A DNA stretch of 25,988 bases from Bacteroidota bacterium (GTDB lineage Bacteria; Bacteroidota; Bacteroidia; Bacteroidales; Rikenellaceae): contig JAEZTA010000170.1 of NCBI GenBank assembly GCA_023443765.1, positions 1-25,988 of the forward strand, in the 5' to 3' direction. The notes below the pieces were generated by a model. It did no database searches. It saw nothing but the letters and a program-made list of their open reading frames with translations, and was not told the origin of the DNA. Shown here in pieces: positions 17,129-24,306 of the stretch. A program made the position numbers and the translations under genes. Within the stretch, counting starts at the first letter, position 1. Every line of letters begins with the position of its first letter.

Positions 17129-17371
17129 GCCTCCGGAGCCAAGATAATCAAGGTTTTGCGAACCGCACGACCGGCAGTTCAGGACATCGCGGAGGCTTGT
17201 CCCGGAATTGCATCGTTACACCATAAACAGCGGTCGGTCCGCAACCGAAATAACAGGGTCTTAACCCTCCGGTCATGCACCCGGCGCAACAAATCACAAC
17301 AATATAAATATCAGCTTATTACACATTAATTCGCAACGATTATCCGCCTCTCGGAAATATCCTCCGACACT
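17129..17371. other. Intergenic stretch without a recognisable gene
   Basis: About 240 bases between the predicted GH130 promoter and the terminator of the upstream operon. There is no open frame with protein-like composition and no tRNA-like fold. A small hairpin (agggt-ctta-accct, 17255-17268) is present but has no T tract. The part around 17300-17340 is AT-rich. It is the only sizeable non-coding region in the window and the natural place for an operator of the exo-mannosidase unit, but I can identify no binding site. Confidence 0.4.
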
Positions 17372-17416
17372 AAAAAACGTGCAGACCAATGTCCGAAAAC
17401 AAGGGTCTGCACGTTT
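17372..17416 (-). terminator. Rho-independent terminator after the BACON/LRR gene
   Basis: A perfect 13-bp inverted repeat (aaacgtgcagacc at 17375-17387, ggtctgcacgttt at 17404-17416) has a 16-base loop. On the minus strand the stem runs into six T (complement of 17377-17372). It starts 20 bases beyond the stop at 17436 and separates the SusCD operon from the GH130 unit. Confidence 0.82.
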
Positions 17417-17435
17417 CGCGTTGTCAAAAAGACCG

Positions 17436-18977
17436 CTATTTATAAACGATCTGGGTAGTATTGTCCTTGGTAACCGTCACCTTACCCATCTGGGAGGTCG
17501 ACATGGTAAGCGTCCTAAGCTCGGAATTCTGCATCCGGCAGTCGAGCGTCCGAAGGTTCGGACAGCCCGAAACGTCGAGCGCCGTCAGCTTATTGCGCCA
17601 GAGGTTGACCGTCGTAATGTTTTCGCCCGAAAGTTCCAGCGACTGGGACCAGTAATAGGAATAGGGATAAGAGCCGCTCTTGGTGGTGTAGTCGTAGAGT
17701 TTTCCGTCGCTCCAGGCCGAAGACGATCCGAAATTGACGGCGGTTACATTCGGGCCGACATGCAGCGTTTCGAGCGCATTAGGCACACATTTGGAGAGGT
17801 CGGCAACCATCGTCGTACTGATATCCAGCGCACGCAGGCGCCCGTACATACAATTCAGCGTCGTCAGATTCGTAAACGCCTCGATGCCCTCGGCCGATGC
17901 GATGCCGCCTTTGCTCCAAAGCGTGGTGTAGGTGTCGAGCGCAGTGGCGGCGGCACCTTCAGATGTCAGCAGATATCCGTCTCCCGAAGCCATGATATAC
18001 CCCAAGCCGAGCAGGTACTCCCGGAAAACATCATCGGGGAATTGCAGTAGTTTGGCCTCGCCCTGCTGTATGATAAGCGTTTGGTTCAGGGCCGTGATAC
18101 CGGTTTTCAGCGATACCTGCGTCATACGAAAATCGTCAACGGCAGCGATATTGAGCACAATCTCCTGCGACGACCAGGTTTCCGGCGCCACAACTTCCGA
18201 AGCGAGTGTCACCCAACTGCGGGCATCCTCGGGAACGACCACCTCGAACGGGATGTTGCTCCACACCGTAACGCGCATCTGCCCGGCCTTAAGGTCGCCT
18301 TTATACTCCGTTTCGCCATCGACGCGCAGCATGTCGGTCTGCGCCTGATTCACGGGCAGCGAACGCGGCGCAAGGCCCTCGCCGCTCAGGACGATCGAAC
18401 CCGAACGGGGATAATACGTATCGTTGGCTGCGACCTGGTAATATTTGTAAAAAATCTGCATCGCCCGGGTTTCGGACGCACCCGTGAAAGGCGTAATCCA
18501 TTCGCTTGCAGCGGGATCGATCTCAGCAGTAAACCCTTCGACATTCGACTCCATGCGCAGGCGGATCAGGCCGCCTTCGCTGTCCAGATCGAAACGGTCT
18601 TCGGAACAATCGACGACCATGTCGTTGGCCTGCGTCACGAGCAGACGCGCCGTACTGCCGCCGCAGATAAAGGTAAAGACCTCGCTGCGCGGTTCGGACG
18701 AGGGGTTCGCATCGGCGGTGAAAGTCACGGCATCGCCGCTTTTCCCCTCAACGGCGGACGGGATGCACCATGTCTTGCGGCCCGTCAGGCGCCACGCGCC
18801 GGAACTGGTCACCTGGACGACGTTCGTGCCGTCGGCCGGGTCGCCCCCAGGAAGAAATCCGAGCGTCTCTATGCCGATCTCCACCGTGGCCTGCGGTTGC
18901 GGGGATTTCTGTGTATCGTCATCGTCGCAGGCACACAAAACGGCCGCCGGGAGCAATATCCAAAATAGTTTTTTCAT
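17436..18977 (-). CDS. BACON/Ig-like repeat and leucine-rich-repeat surface lipoprotein
   Basis: A 513-residue lipoprotein (Cys17, 'LCAC', followed by 'DDDD', a strong surface-export-like signal). Residues ~33-118, 119-218 and 219-312 are three BACON/Ig-like beta domains; the first carries 'VVQVTSSGAWRLTG', close to the BACON domains of the plus-arm proteins. The C-terminal ~355-505 has leucine-rich-repeat character of the BspA kind ('LTTLNCMYGRLRALDIS', 'ALETLHVGPNVTAVNFG', 'ITTVNLWRNKLTALDVSG', 'NLRTLDCRMQNSELRTL'). No catalytic motif is visible; protein or glycan binding is likely. I start at ATG 18977 because it gives a compact signal peptide; an in-frame ATG at 18992 adds five residues. 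Last gene of the SusCD operon, in the place held by BACON-LamG and CotH genes in the plus arm. Confidence 0.78.
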   Translation of the reverse strand: MKKLFWILLPAAVLCACDDDDTQKSPQPQATVEIGIETLGFLPGGDPADGTNVVQVTSSGAWRLTGRKTWCIPSAVEGKSGDAVTFTADANPSSEPRSEVFTFICGGSTARLLVTQANDMVVDCSEDRFDLDSEGGLIRLRMESNVEGFTAEIDPAASEWITPFTGASETRAMQIFYKYYQVAANDTYYPRSGSIVLSGEGLAPRSLPVNQAQTDMLRVDGETEYKGDLKAGQMRVTVWSNIPFEVVVPEDARSWVTLASEVVAPETWSSQEIVLNIAAVDDFRMTQVSLKTGITALNQTLIIQQGEAKLLQFPDDVFREYLLGLGYIMASGDGYLLTSEGAAATALDTYTTLWSKGGIASAEGIEAFTNLTTLNCMYGRLRALDISTTMVADLSKCVPNALETLHVGPNVTAVNFGSSSAWSDGKLYDYTTKSGSYPYSYYWSQSLELSGENITTVNLWRNKLTALDVSGCPNLRTLDCRMQNSELRTLTMSTSQMGKVTVTKDNTTQIVYK

Positions 18978-19012
18978 CTTTGTAGGATTCATTTCAGGTT
19001 AAACGCATCTTG

Positions 19013-20473
19013 TTACTTCCAGTCGGCATGCCAGCTCCTGCCCGAAAAAACGACCGTATCGTCGTAGAGCTTCGTGGCGACCGTTCCGAGTACATTGCGG
19101 TAGACAGATTCATAGGAAGCACCTCCGTCACCGTCGGCGGCACGCAGGTGGTAAATAACCTGCACGCCGTAGCCGTCTTTGCGCACCAAATCCAGGTTCC
19201 AGAGGTTGGCGCTCTCGATCTCGATCGACGAAGCTCCCCAGCCGCTTTTATTCATACCGAGGATGTTCTTGTACCCGTTCAGGTTCAGGCTGCCGTACAT
19301 CGCGTCGTAGGCATAGTCGACGAAATCGCCGGGCATCATACCGTCGACCAGCATGTCGAATCCGAAAAAGCCCTTGTCGGGATACGGCATGACGGCTCCG
19401 ATGTAGTAGATCGTACAGAGTTTGTCGGGCATCGCCTTCTTGGTTTCGTACAGCAGGCGGGCATAGGGATAAGGGCCGCGCTCGACACATCCGGGACGCA
19501 TGGGATGCTTGTCGTAATCCGACCACTCGTCGTCGAAATCCACGCCGTCGAGCCCGTAGGCCGTAACGATCGACCGCAGTTCGGCAGCGAACTCGCGCGC
19601 CGCCTCATCCGAGAGATTGGCCACGCCCGTGCCGTCGTGATCGCCCAGAATCGTCAGGCAGACCTTGATACCCTTGTCCTGCAGCGGCTTGATGTACTTG
19701 TCGCGGTGGTCCAGCAGGTGCTGAATGTTCGAATTGATCTTCACGCCGATGCGCCCCGTCTCCTCGATGTAGCGGATGTTCGCCGCAAAAAGATTTACGA
19801 TGTCGAAAAGCGGTTTCCCGCTCTTGCGAACCGTCCATTCCCCGGTATTGAGGGGATTGTTACTGTTGCACTCGACGTAGCAGATCGTCACGATGCCGGT
19901 TCCCTTGTCCGTCGAAGGCCGCTCGCCGAGCGCCTTGACGAAAAGCAGGTAGTTTTTCGAATCGACCGAAATCTTAATGCCTTCGTTCCGGGACTCGACG
20001 GCCAGCGGAAGGACATAAGTGGAGCCTTCGACGAGGAGTTCGCCCGGCCGCAGCGTCACGGCCACGGGGTGCGACAGCCGATCGCCCGGGGCAATCAGCA
20101 CGGAGCCCTGTTCCTCGACAGAAACGAGGCTGGCCGGGAAGATTTCGTATCCGGTCTTATTGGTTTCGTTATAAGCCTCCAGCAGGCTTTCGTCCACTTT
20201 CAGGACGACATCGACGGCCTGCGTCGCGGCTTTCGAAAGCGCGATGCGAAATTCGGGAGCCACGGCTTCCGTGCGCAGTTCGATACTTTGAGCCCGCACC
20301 CCGGCGCAGTTTTCGATGCGGCAGTAAACGCCGTCGACGGTCGTCAGGCCGTTGCCGTCGGCCTTCCCCACCTCGATGTCGTCGTTGCAGGAAACAAGTA
20401 CCCCGGCCAGCGCAAGCGCCGCGGCGGACAGCCCCGCACACATATATTTCATTGGAATCATGTTCGTTTTCAT
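19013..20473 (-). CDS. DUF1735-GH18 endo-beta-N-acetylglucosaminidase, lipoprotein
   Basis: A 486-residue lipoprotein. Lipobox Cys29 ('GVLVSC', then 'NDDIE'); starts at 20473, 20461 or 20452 are all possible, the last giving the most typical signal peptide. Residues ~45-180 are a DUF1735-type sandwich and ~190-486 a GH18 barrel. The catalytic segment 'YGLDGVDFDDEWSDY' (306-320) keeps the full D-x-x-D-x-D-x-E pattern, with Asp314 and Glu316 as the working pair, nearly the same as Endo H ('DGVDFDDEY') as I recall it. 'ILGDHDGTG' (275-283) and the 'SYESVYRNVLG' tail also fit Endo F1/BT3987 relatives. It should release high-mannose N-glycans by cutting the chitobiose core at the cell surface. Next gene upstream lies 17 bases away, within the SusCD operon. 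It lacks the two BACON domains of the plus-arm paralogue. Confidence 0.9.
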   Translation of the reverse strand: MKTNMIPMKYMCAGLSAAALALAGVLVSCNDDIEVGKADGNGLTTVDGVYCRIENCAGVRAQSIELRTEAVAPEFRIALSKAATQAVDVVLKVDESLLEAYNETNKTGYEIFPASLVSVEEQGSVLIAPGDRLSHPVAVTLRPGELLVEGSTYVLPLAVESRNEGIKISVDSKNYLLFVKALGERPSTDKGTGIVTICYVECNSNNPLNTGEWTVRKSGKPLFDIVNLFAANIRYIEETGRIGVKINSNIQHLLDHRDKYIKPLQDKGIKVCLTILGDHDGTGVANLSDEAAREFAAELRSIVTAYGLDGVDFDDEWSDYDKHPMRPGCVERGPYPYARLLYETKKAMPDKLCTIYYIGAVMPYPDKGFFGFDMLVDGMMPGDFVDYAYDAMYGSLNLNGYKNILGMNKSGWGASSIEIESANLWNLDLVRKDGYGVQVIYHLRAADGDGGASYESVYRNVLGTVATKLYDDTVVFSGRSWHADWK

Positions 20474-20490
20474 TTTAATCCGTTAAAAAC

Positions 20491-21672
20491 CTATTTGGGT
20501 TCGGGAAGCGTAACCGGCGTCCACTTGACCGGACTTTTCGCCAGACCGTCGTTGCCGTTGCCCGTATGGTCGGTGATGGTGAGGCCGTTGCCTTCGTTGA
20601 ACTTCCAGTAGGCGACCAGCCCCGGCGCATCGGGCTCCACTTCATAGGGATTCCCGGCAATCTCCTCCGGGGTGCGCACGACGTTCCAGATGCGGAATTC
20701 ACTCATTTCACCGTCCAGCTCGCGGCCCGGTTCGTAGGAGAATCCGATGTAGAACTTCTGCTTCTGCCATCCGACCGGCTTGCCGAAGCTCGCAGGTTCG
20801 GTGTAATTCAGGTCGCCCTGTTCGCCGACCAGTTCTCCATTGATGTAGAGTTTCACCTCTTTGGCATTCATGTCATAGGTCGCCGCAATATGTATCCATT
20901 TGTCGGTGGGCAGCAGGCAGGCGTCGTTCGAAATACTGCCATACGGCGTCACGTACTGCAGCTGATTGGGTTTAAGACCGTTATCGCTGATACGCAGCAG
21001 GAAGTTACCTTCGATGCCCATCACGGTCTGGATGCCGGGATCGAACCTGTGAACGCGGATCAGCGCTTCGAGCGTGAACTGCTCCAGGTCGTTGCAGACC
21101 GCAGCCGAGGTTTTTTCATCCAGGAACGTCGGAATCGAAACGTAGTTTTTCTTCTCCATGTCGGCAACCACACTGATCGAGGGCACGCCCTTGAAGACAT
21201 AGTAATGCGTGCTCGCGCTTTGCAGCACGGAGATACCGTCGGCAGCGGCGATGGTAACCGGAAGCACGTAAACCTTGTCGCGGTCGAGCAGGTTCAGGTC
21301 ACGGAAGGATACCGTCACCTCGGACGACTGCACCGTACCCTGGCTCAGCAGCGCCTTTCCGTCGAGAAGCTCATAGAACTCCTCTCCCAGCGGTTCGGCA
21401 TTATCGTAATAAGCCGAATTGTAGGTGGCGGCCAGCGAAGGATCGGCACGGAATTCCAGGTTGACATTCTGCCCGGCAGGTTTGGGAACAGCCGCCCGGA
21501 TGGTGCGCGTCGTTTCGCGGAAAGAGTTTTTCAGCGGCATGGTTTCGGTCTTCGAAGCCGCGTCGATATAGACCTTGTTGTCGAACGGGGCATTGCGCGT
21601 CACATCGTCGCCGCAGCCCGTAAACGCCGCGCCCGAGAGCAGCAGCGCCATGAGATATATTCGAAGTTTCAT
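20491..21672 (-). CDS. DUF1735 + LamG surface lipoprotein, probable SGBP
   Basis: A 393-residue lipoprotein (lipobox Cys20, 'AFTGC', then 'GDD'). Residues ~30-160 are DUF1735-like, beginning 'FDNKVYIDAAS', the same opening as 'FDNKVFISAAS' in the 257-1531 protein. Residues ~165-390 are a LamG/concanavalin-like domain ('FTLEALI', 'TVMGIEGNFLLRI', 'WIHIAATYD', 'GEMSEFRIWN', 'GLVAYWKFNEGNG'). It holds the place and architecture of the BT3985-type surface glycan-binding protein in the Bacteroides high-mannose N-glycan PUL. No active-site residues are apparent. It lies 7 bases after the GH18-like gene's stop and 17 bases before the endoglycosidase gene, so cotranscription is nearly certain. Confidence 0.86.
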   Translation of the reverse strand: MKLRIYLMALLLSGAAFTGCGDDVTRNAPFDNKVYIDAASKTETMPLKNSFRETTRTIRAAVPKPAGQNVNLEFRADPSLAATYNSAYYDNAEPLGEEFYELLDGKALLSQGTVQSSEVTVSFRDLNLLDRDKVYVLPVTIAAADGISVLQSASTHYYVFKGVPSISVVADMEKKNYVSIPTFLDEKTSAAVCNDLEQFTLEALIRVHRFDPGIQTVMGIEGNFLLRISDNGLKPNQLQYVTPYGSISNDACLLPTDKWIHIAATYDMNAKEVKLYINGELVGEQGDLNYTEPASFGKPVGWQKQKFYIGFSYEPGRELDGEMSEFRIWNVVRTPEEIAGNPYEVEPDAPGLVAYWKFNEGNGLTITDHTGNGNDGLAKSPVKWTPVTLPEPK

Positions 21673-21679
21673 CGTTCAT

Positions 21680-22759
21680 CTATTTTTGGGGAGAGGGATT
21701 CATGATGTCGATCGCCTCCCGGGTGTATTTATAGATCAATGTCGTATTGTAGAAGTCGTCCTGGATGTTGTAGATACCCAGTCCGGCTTTGGTGAAACCC
21801 GCCTCGGGAGCCGTCACCCAGGCCGCGGCCTCGGTCAGGGCGCGGAGCGTGAGCTGTCCGTCCGCACCGGCGAAGCGGCCCGTCGTCGGGTCGTTCGGAT
21901 CGGTCGAAACAGGGGCTACGGCCACGATGAACCGGTCGGCAGGAACACCTTCGCGAAGGGCCATCAGTACACTCTGGCTCAGCATGTAAGGCGTCGTCGC
22001 AGTCATCTTGCGCAGGACGATGTAGCGGCTGAGGTCCAGCAGACTCTTGTCTATGAGCCACTGCGGATCGCCTTCGTAGACGAACAGTTTGTCGGTGTGT
22101 GCGGCAACCCATGTCTTGAGCCGGGCGGTGAACAGCGCCTGGCGCGCCGTCTGCTTCACACGCTCGGCCTCCTCCATGTAATGCGTATCGAGGGGCGTGT
22201 AGTGCACAGCTGCACCGTCGTACCCGTACTTATCCACCAGTTTCAGCGCAGCATCCGTATGCTCAGCAAGGAACGCCAGAAAACTGTCCGCCACGGGCTC
22301 CCCGCCGCCCTCCGCGGATGCAGGTTCAGGTTCGGGTTCCGGGACCTGCGAAGCCTCCCAGAGCGCTTCGATCCGGTCGTAATCGAAGGTAAAGATCACC
22401 TTGGTTCCCTTCTCGCGCAGGGTCTTCATCTCCGCGAGTTCCCGTTCGCAAAGGCCGTCGGGATGCAGCAGCGACACGATGTCCACGCTGTCGGGAATGG
22501 CATCCATACGGTGGGCGCGGGTGACGGGAACCTTGACGCTGTTGTCGAACCACGCGTAGACGACCTTGTGATCCGAGGTCTTGTACGCATTCAGGTTTTC
22601 GAGGTAGCGGGCATAGAGCCCGGGGGCATCCCCGGAGATGTCGGGACGTTCGATGGAGAGCGATTCCGGCTCCGTCCAGTCGTCGCAGGCAGTCACGGCT
22701 GCAACGGCAAAAAGACAGAGCAAAGGTACCGTCAACTTATATTTCAGCATGTAGTTCAT
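21680..22759 (-). CDS. GH18-fold pseudoenzyme, probable surface glycan-binding lipoprotein
   Basis: A 359-residue lipoprotein (Cys25, 'AVTAC', then 'DDWTEPE'). The body has GH18-like features: 'VVYAWFDN' strand (66-73), 'KVIFTFDYD' (120-128), 'LVDKYGYDGAAVHYTP' (174-189). In the last one the D-x-x-D-x-D-x-E motif reads D181-G-A-A-V-H-Y-T188: the middle Asp is Ala, the D-x-E pair is His and Thr. Without those acids hydrolysis by the GH18 mechanism is not expected, so glycan binding is the likely role, as for the BT3986-type protein next to SusD in N-glycan PULs. Residues ~138-155 form a Pro/Glu/Gly-rich insert before the motif. The C-terminal ~60 residues match the fragment at 1-276. Start at 22759; ATG 22750 is an alternative. 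SusD ends 5 bases upstream. Confidence 0.82.
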   Translation of the reverse strand: MNYMLKYKLTVPLLCLFAVAAVTACDDWTEPESLSIERPDISGDAPGLYARYLENLNAYKTSDHKVVYAWFDNSVKVPVTRAHRMDAIPDSVDIVSLLHPDGLCERELAEMKTLREKGTKVIFTFDYDRIEALWEASQVPEPEPEPASAEGGGEPVADSFLAFLAEHTDAALKLVDKYGYDGAAVHYTPLDTHYMEEAERVKQTARQALFTARLKTWVAAHTDKLFVYEGDPQWLIDKSLLDLSRYIVLRKMTATTPYMLSQSVLMALREGVPADRFIVAVAPVSTDPNDPTTGRFAGADGQLTLRALTEAAAWVTAPEAGFTKAGLGIYNIQDDFYNTTLIYKYTREAIDIMNPSPQK

Positions 22760-22764
22760 AGCGA

Positions 22765-24294
22765 TTATTTGTTAGGTTTGCAATCCCACCACAAGCGGGT
22801 GGCCATGTTGTCGGGACCTCCGAGCAGTTTCAGCGCTTCGGCGTAATTCACGGCATTGTCGGTGAACTCATTCTGCGGATAGGGCACACGGCCGGGCATG
22901 CCGCCCTGCTCGATACCCATGCCCGAAGCATCGGGCGACGGCAGCAGACGGGGATACCCAGTCCGGCGATACTCGGCCCAGGCTTCGTTGCCCAGCGGGA
23001 AACAGGCGATCCACTTCTGGGTGATGATGCGTTCGAGATTCTCCTCGTCGTCCGCCGCCGGATCCCAGGCAATGGTTATCGAGCTCTGTCGCGGTGCGCT
23101 GTAACGGCCCGTAGGATCCTCGTAGGCCGCAGGTGTTGCAACGGCATTGCCCGCATAGACATCGGCGCCGGCAAGGCCGTACTGCTGAAACGAAAGTTCG
23201 ATCCCCTGTTTGTAGAAATCTTCGGCTTCGCCGCCGACCTCCCAGCCGCGCAGGGCCGCCTCCGCTTTGAGGAAAGCGACCTCGGCAGCATTCATCCACA
23301 AAATAGGCGTAGCGTTCTCCACCAGCATTCCCGAGTAGTCCGAACGGTTGCGGTCATCGTAACGCACTCCCGAACGAAGACCGTTATATCCCCCGTTGAC
23401 GGTTCCGGCCTTGGTGAAATAGGACTCGCGGCGCGGATCGGCATATCCGTTCATATACGACGTAAGATCGGCCGAAATACGCGAATCGCGCCACGAAGTG
23501 ACGGTCAGCGTATTGGGGTTCTTCGTCACCGGCATCAGCGCATTGTCAGCGTTGTCCACCATTGTGTTCGGAGCGGCGGCTTCGGCCATTTCGCGGGCCT
23601 TTTTTTCATCGACGTAACTCAGCCGCAGGGCCATGCGGAGTTTGAGCGAATTGGCGAAGCGAATCCATTTCGAGATGTTACCGCCGTAGACTTTGTCGGC
23701 CTTGGAGTTGAAACTGCCGGTACGGTGCGCCATGAGGATGGCGATGGCTTTGTCGAGCTGTTCGAACAGCGTGTCGTAGACTTTTTCCTCCGAATCGTAG
23801 GGAGCCGTAAGCGAACCGTCGCGCCCCACCTGGGAATAGGGAATCGGGCCGTAAATGTCGGTCACGCGGTGGATAGCCGCCGCACGGATCACCTCGGCGA
23901 CCGCCAGGATCACGGGATCGTCGGTATTCGCCTGCAGCTTGACATAGTTCTTATAGATTTCGGGCAGGACCACCTTGAACGCCGGACGGGTCCAGTCGTC
24001 GGTCGGATTGTAGAGCGTGGTGCGGGTGTCCCACGAGCCGGAATCGGCCATGTAGCCGCCGAACGGACAGCCCATCAGGTTCTCGATAAACTGGTATTGA
24101 TGCTCCTCAAGCGGAATAACCCACCCCTGCATACCGGTCAGTGCCGCACTTACGATGTAGGCGTCGGCCCCCATCTGATCCTTCGTGGCATCGTTGGGAT
24201 CGGTGTTGATCTCCTCGTAGTTGGCCGTGCAGGCGGCAACGCAGAGGGTTCCCAGCGCCAGCAGCGTCTTGATAATTGATTTATTGCGTGTCAT
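22765..24294 (-). CDS. SusD-like outer-membrane glycan-binding lipoprotein
   Basis: A 509-residue SusD/RagB-family lipoprotein. Signal peptide ends 'CVAAC' (Cys22), followed by 'TANYEEINTDPN', the classical SusD opening. Family marks include 'EVIRAAAIHRVTDIYGPIPYS' region (~135-155, helical TPR core), 'NISKWIRFANSLKLRMALR' (~205-223), 'ILWMNAAEVAFLKAEAALRGW' region (~330-350), and the C-terminal 'RIITQKWIACFPLGNEAWAE' part with 'RRTGYPRL'. It forms the lid of the SusC transporter and admits captured oligosaccharides. Ligand is not readable from sequence; the operon points to N-glycans. It is encoded 12 bases after SusC, and the next gene follows after 5 bases. Confidence 0.93.
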   Translation of the reverse strand: MTRNKSIIKTLLALGTLCVAACTANYEEINTDPNDATKDQMGADAYIVSAALTGMQGWVIPLEEHQYQFIENLMGCPFGGYMADSGSWDTRTTLYNPTDDWTRPAFKVVLPEIYKNYVKLQANTDDPVILAVAEVIRAAAIHRVTDIYGPIPYSQVGRDGSLTAPYDSEEKVYDTLFEQLDKAIAILMAHRTGSFNSKADKVYGGNISKWIRFANSLKLRMALRLSYVDEKKAREMAEAAAPNTMVDNADNALMPVTKNPNTLTVTSWRDSRISADLTSYMNGYADPRRESYFTKAGTVNGGYNGLRSGVRYDDRNRSDYSGMLVENATPILWMNAAEVAFLKAEAALRGWEVGGEAEDFYKQGIELSFQQYGLAGADVYAGNAVATPAAYEDPTGRYSAPRQSSITIAWDPAADDEENLERIITQKWIACFPLGNEAWAEYRRTGYPRLLPSPDASGMGIEQGGMPGRVPYPQNEFTDNAVNYAEALKLLGGPDNMATRLWWDCKPNK

Positions 24295-24306
24295 AGCTGT
24301 TACAGA

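Noticed and set aside
17255..17268. Small hairpin in the intergenic stretch as a riboswitch or terminator
   Set aside because: Only a 5-bp stem with no T tract and no surrounding structure that I can recognise.
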